A model generated the notes under the pieces. That model had not been told where the DNA came from. It saw only the letters and a program-made list of their open reading frames with translations, and ran no database searches. Source: Hymenoscyphus infarciens (Eukaryota; Ascomycota; Leotiomycetes; Helotiales; Helotiaceae). From it: 46,504 nucleotides of DNA. The DNA is taken from contig LLCB01000395.1 of assembly GCA_001414345.1 (NCBI GenBank), positions 1 to 46,504 of the forward strand, written 5' to 3'. Position numbers and translations under genes: made by a program. Below, piece by piece: positions 46,031 to 46,504 of the stretch (position 1 is the stretch's first letter; each line of letters starts with the position of its first letter).

Positions 46031-46504
46031 AAAAGATAGAAGACGTATTCTCTATATTTTAAGTCTAGATACTAATAGTACTATAATTTAACTAAAATCT
46101 TAGCTTTATATACTATATAAATTAAAAACTAATAAAAGTATTTCTAGTACTAATATTTTAGATAATTATAGTTTAACTACTAAAGTAAAGTATATTATAT
46201 CTTTTTCTATATATAAATATCTATTTATATATAATAAGAGTATTTCTAGTAGTACTACTCATATAAAGTATATTATATTATAAATAAAGCTTTCTTTATA
46301 TATAAATAAGGCTATTTCTAATAGTAACTACTCTAGAGTTTCGTAGTAGTACTACTAAAGTAAAGTATATTATATTATAAATAAAGCTTTCTTTATATAT
46401 AAATATCTATTTATATATAATAAGAGTATTTCTAGTAGTACTACTCTAGAGTTTCGTAGTACTACTACTAAAGTAAAGTATATTAGAACTTAAATAAAGC
46501 TTTC
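46030..46504. repeat. AT-rich irregular tandem repeats at the window edge
   Basis: AAAGTATATTA recurs at 46,187, 46,265, 46,362 and 46,475, with AATAAAGCTTTCTTTATATA and AGTATTTCTAGTAGTACTAC between them. Periods vary between about 78 and 113 nt, and palindromic TAGTAGTACTAC segments are included. The array runs off the end of the window. Confidence 0.75.

Noticed and set aside
19600..46504. Centromere or telomere
   Set aside because: AT-rich RIP DNA would suit a centromere, but sequence alone cannot show it, and no telomeric TTAGGG/CCCTAA array was seen.

Overview
This window is nuclear DNA of a filamentous ascomycete (Pezizomycotina; a leotiomycete is plausible but not provable here). The genes have short introns of 44-55 nt with CTAAC/CTGAC-like branch sites, and they encode typical fungal proteins. 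The repeats carry an extreme repeat-induced point mutation (RIP) signature: CpA and TpG are almost eliminated, while CpT, CpC and CpG remain.

The gene-bearing part is about 1-19,600. In order it holds a GIT1/phosphate-type MFS transporter (+, 306-1978), a Gfo/Idh/MocA oxidoreductase (+, 2790-4148), a decayed 3.85-kb DNA transposon (4814-8667), peroxisomal malate synthase with a C-terminal SKL (+, 9242-10992), a small MITE-like element (11.5-11.8 kb), a Ure2-like glutathione S-transferase (+, 12382-13155), a repeat-rich intergenic stretch with a minisatellite (13.7-15.3 kb), a probable small Cys-rich protein (-, 15813-16082), RRG7/DUF2034 (-, 16262-17254), Mediator subunit MED21 (+, 17590-18121) and an SDT1-like pyrimidine 5'-nucleotidase (-, 18391-19191). 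RRG7 and MED21 are divergent; MED21 and SDT1 are convergent. These are housekeeping and metabolic genes, with no sign of an operon or biosynthetic cluster.

From about 19,600 to the end the window is gene-free, AT-rich RIP wasteland. Two LTR elements can still be delimited exactly. One is a 5.8-kb Ty3/gypsy element (29709-35508, minus-oriented, 191-bp LTRs, TSD TTAAC). The other is a 2.0-kb non-autonomous LTR element (39289-41299, 170-bp LTRs, TSD TATAC) carrying a decayed ORF of its own. Several tandem arrays are present, many built on a TAAGCT core.

The most unusual observations are four. (1) Five of 13 introns placed with the help of protein-family alignment appear to begin with GC rather than GT; three of these are forced by reading frame and conserved motifs. 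(2) The transposon at 4.8-8.7 kb has long TIRs beginning TAT, a 6-bp target duplication and an integrase-type DDE core, a combination that fits the rare IS3EU group. (3) A minisatellite motif occurs both un-mutated between genes and RIP-mutated 27 kb away. (4) RIP here is close to complete and nearly restricted to CpA.
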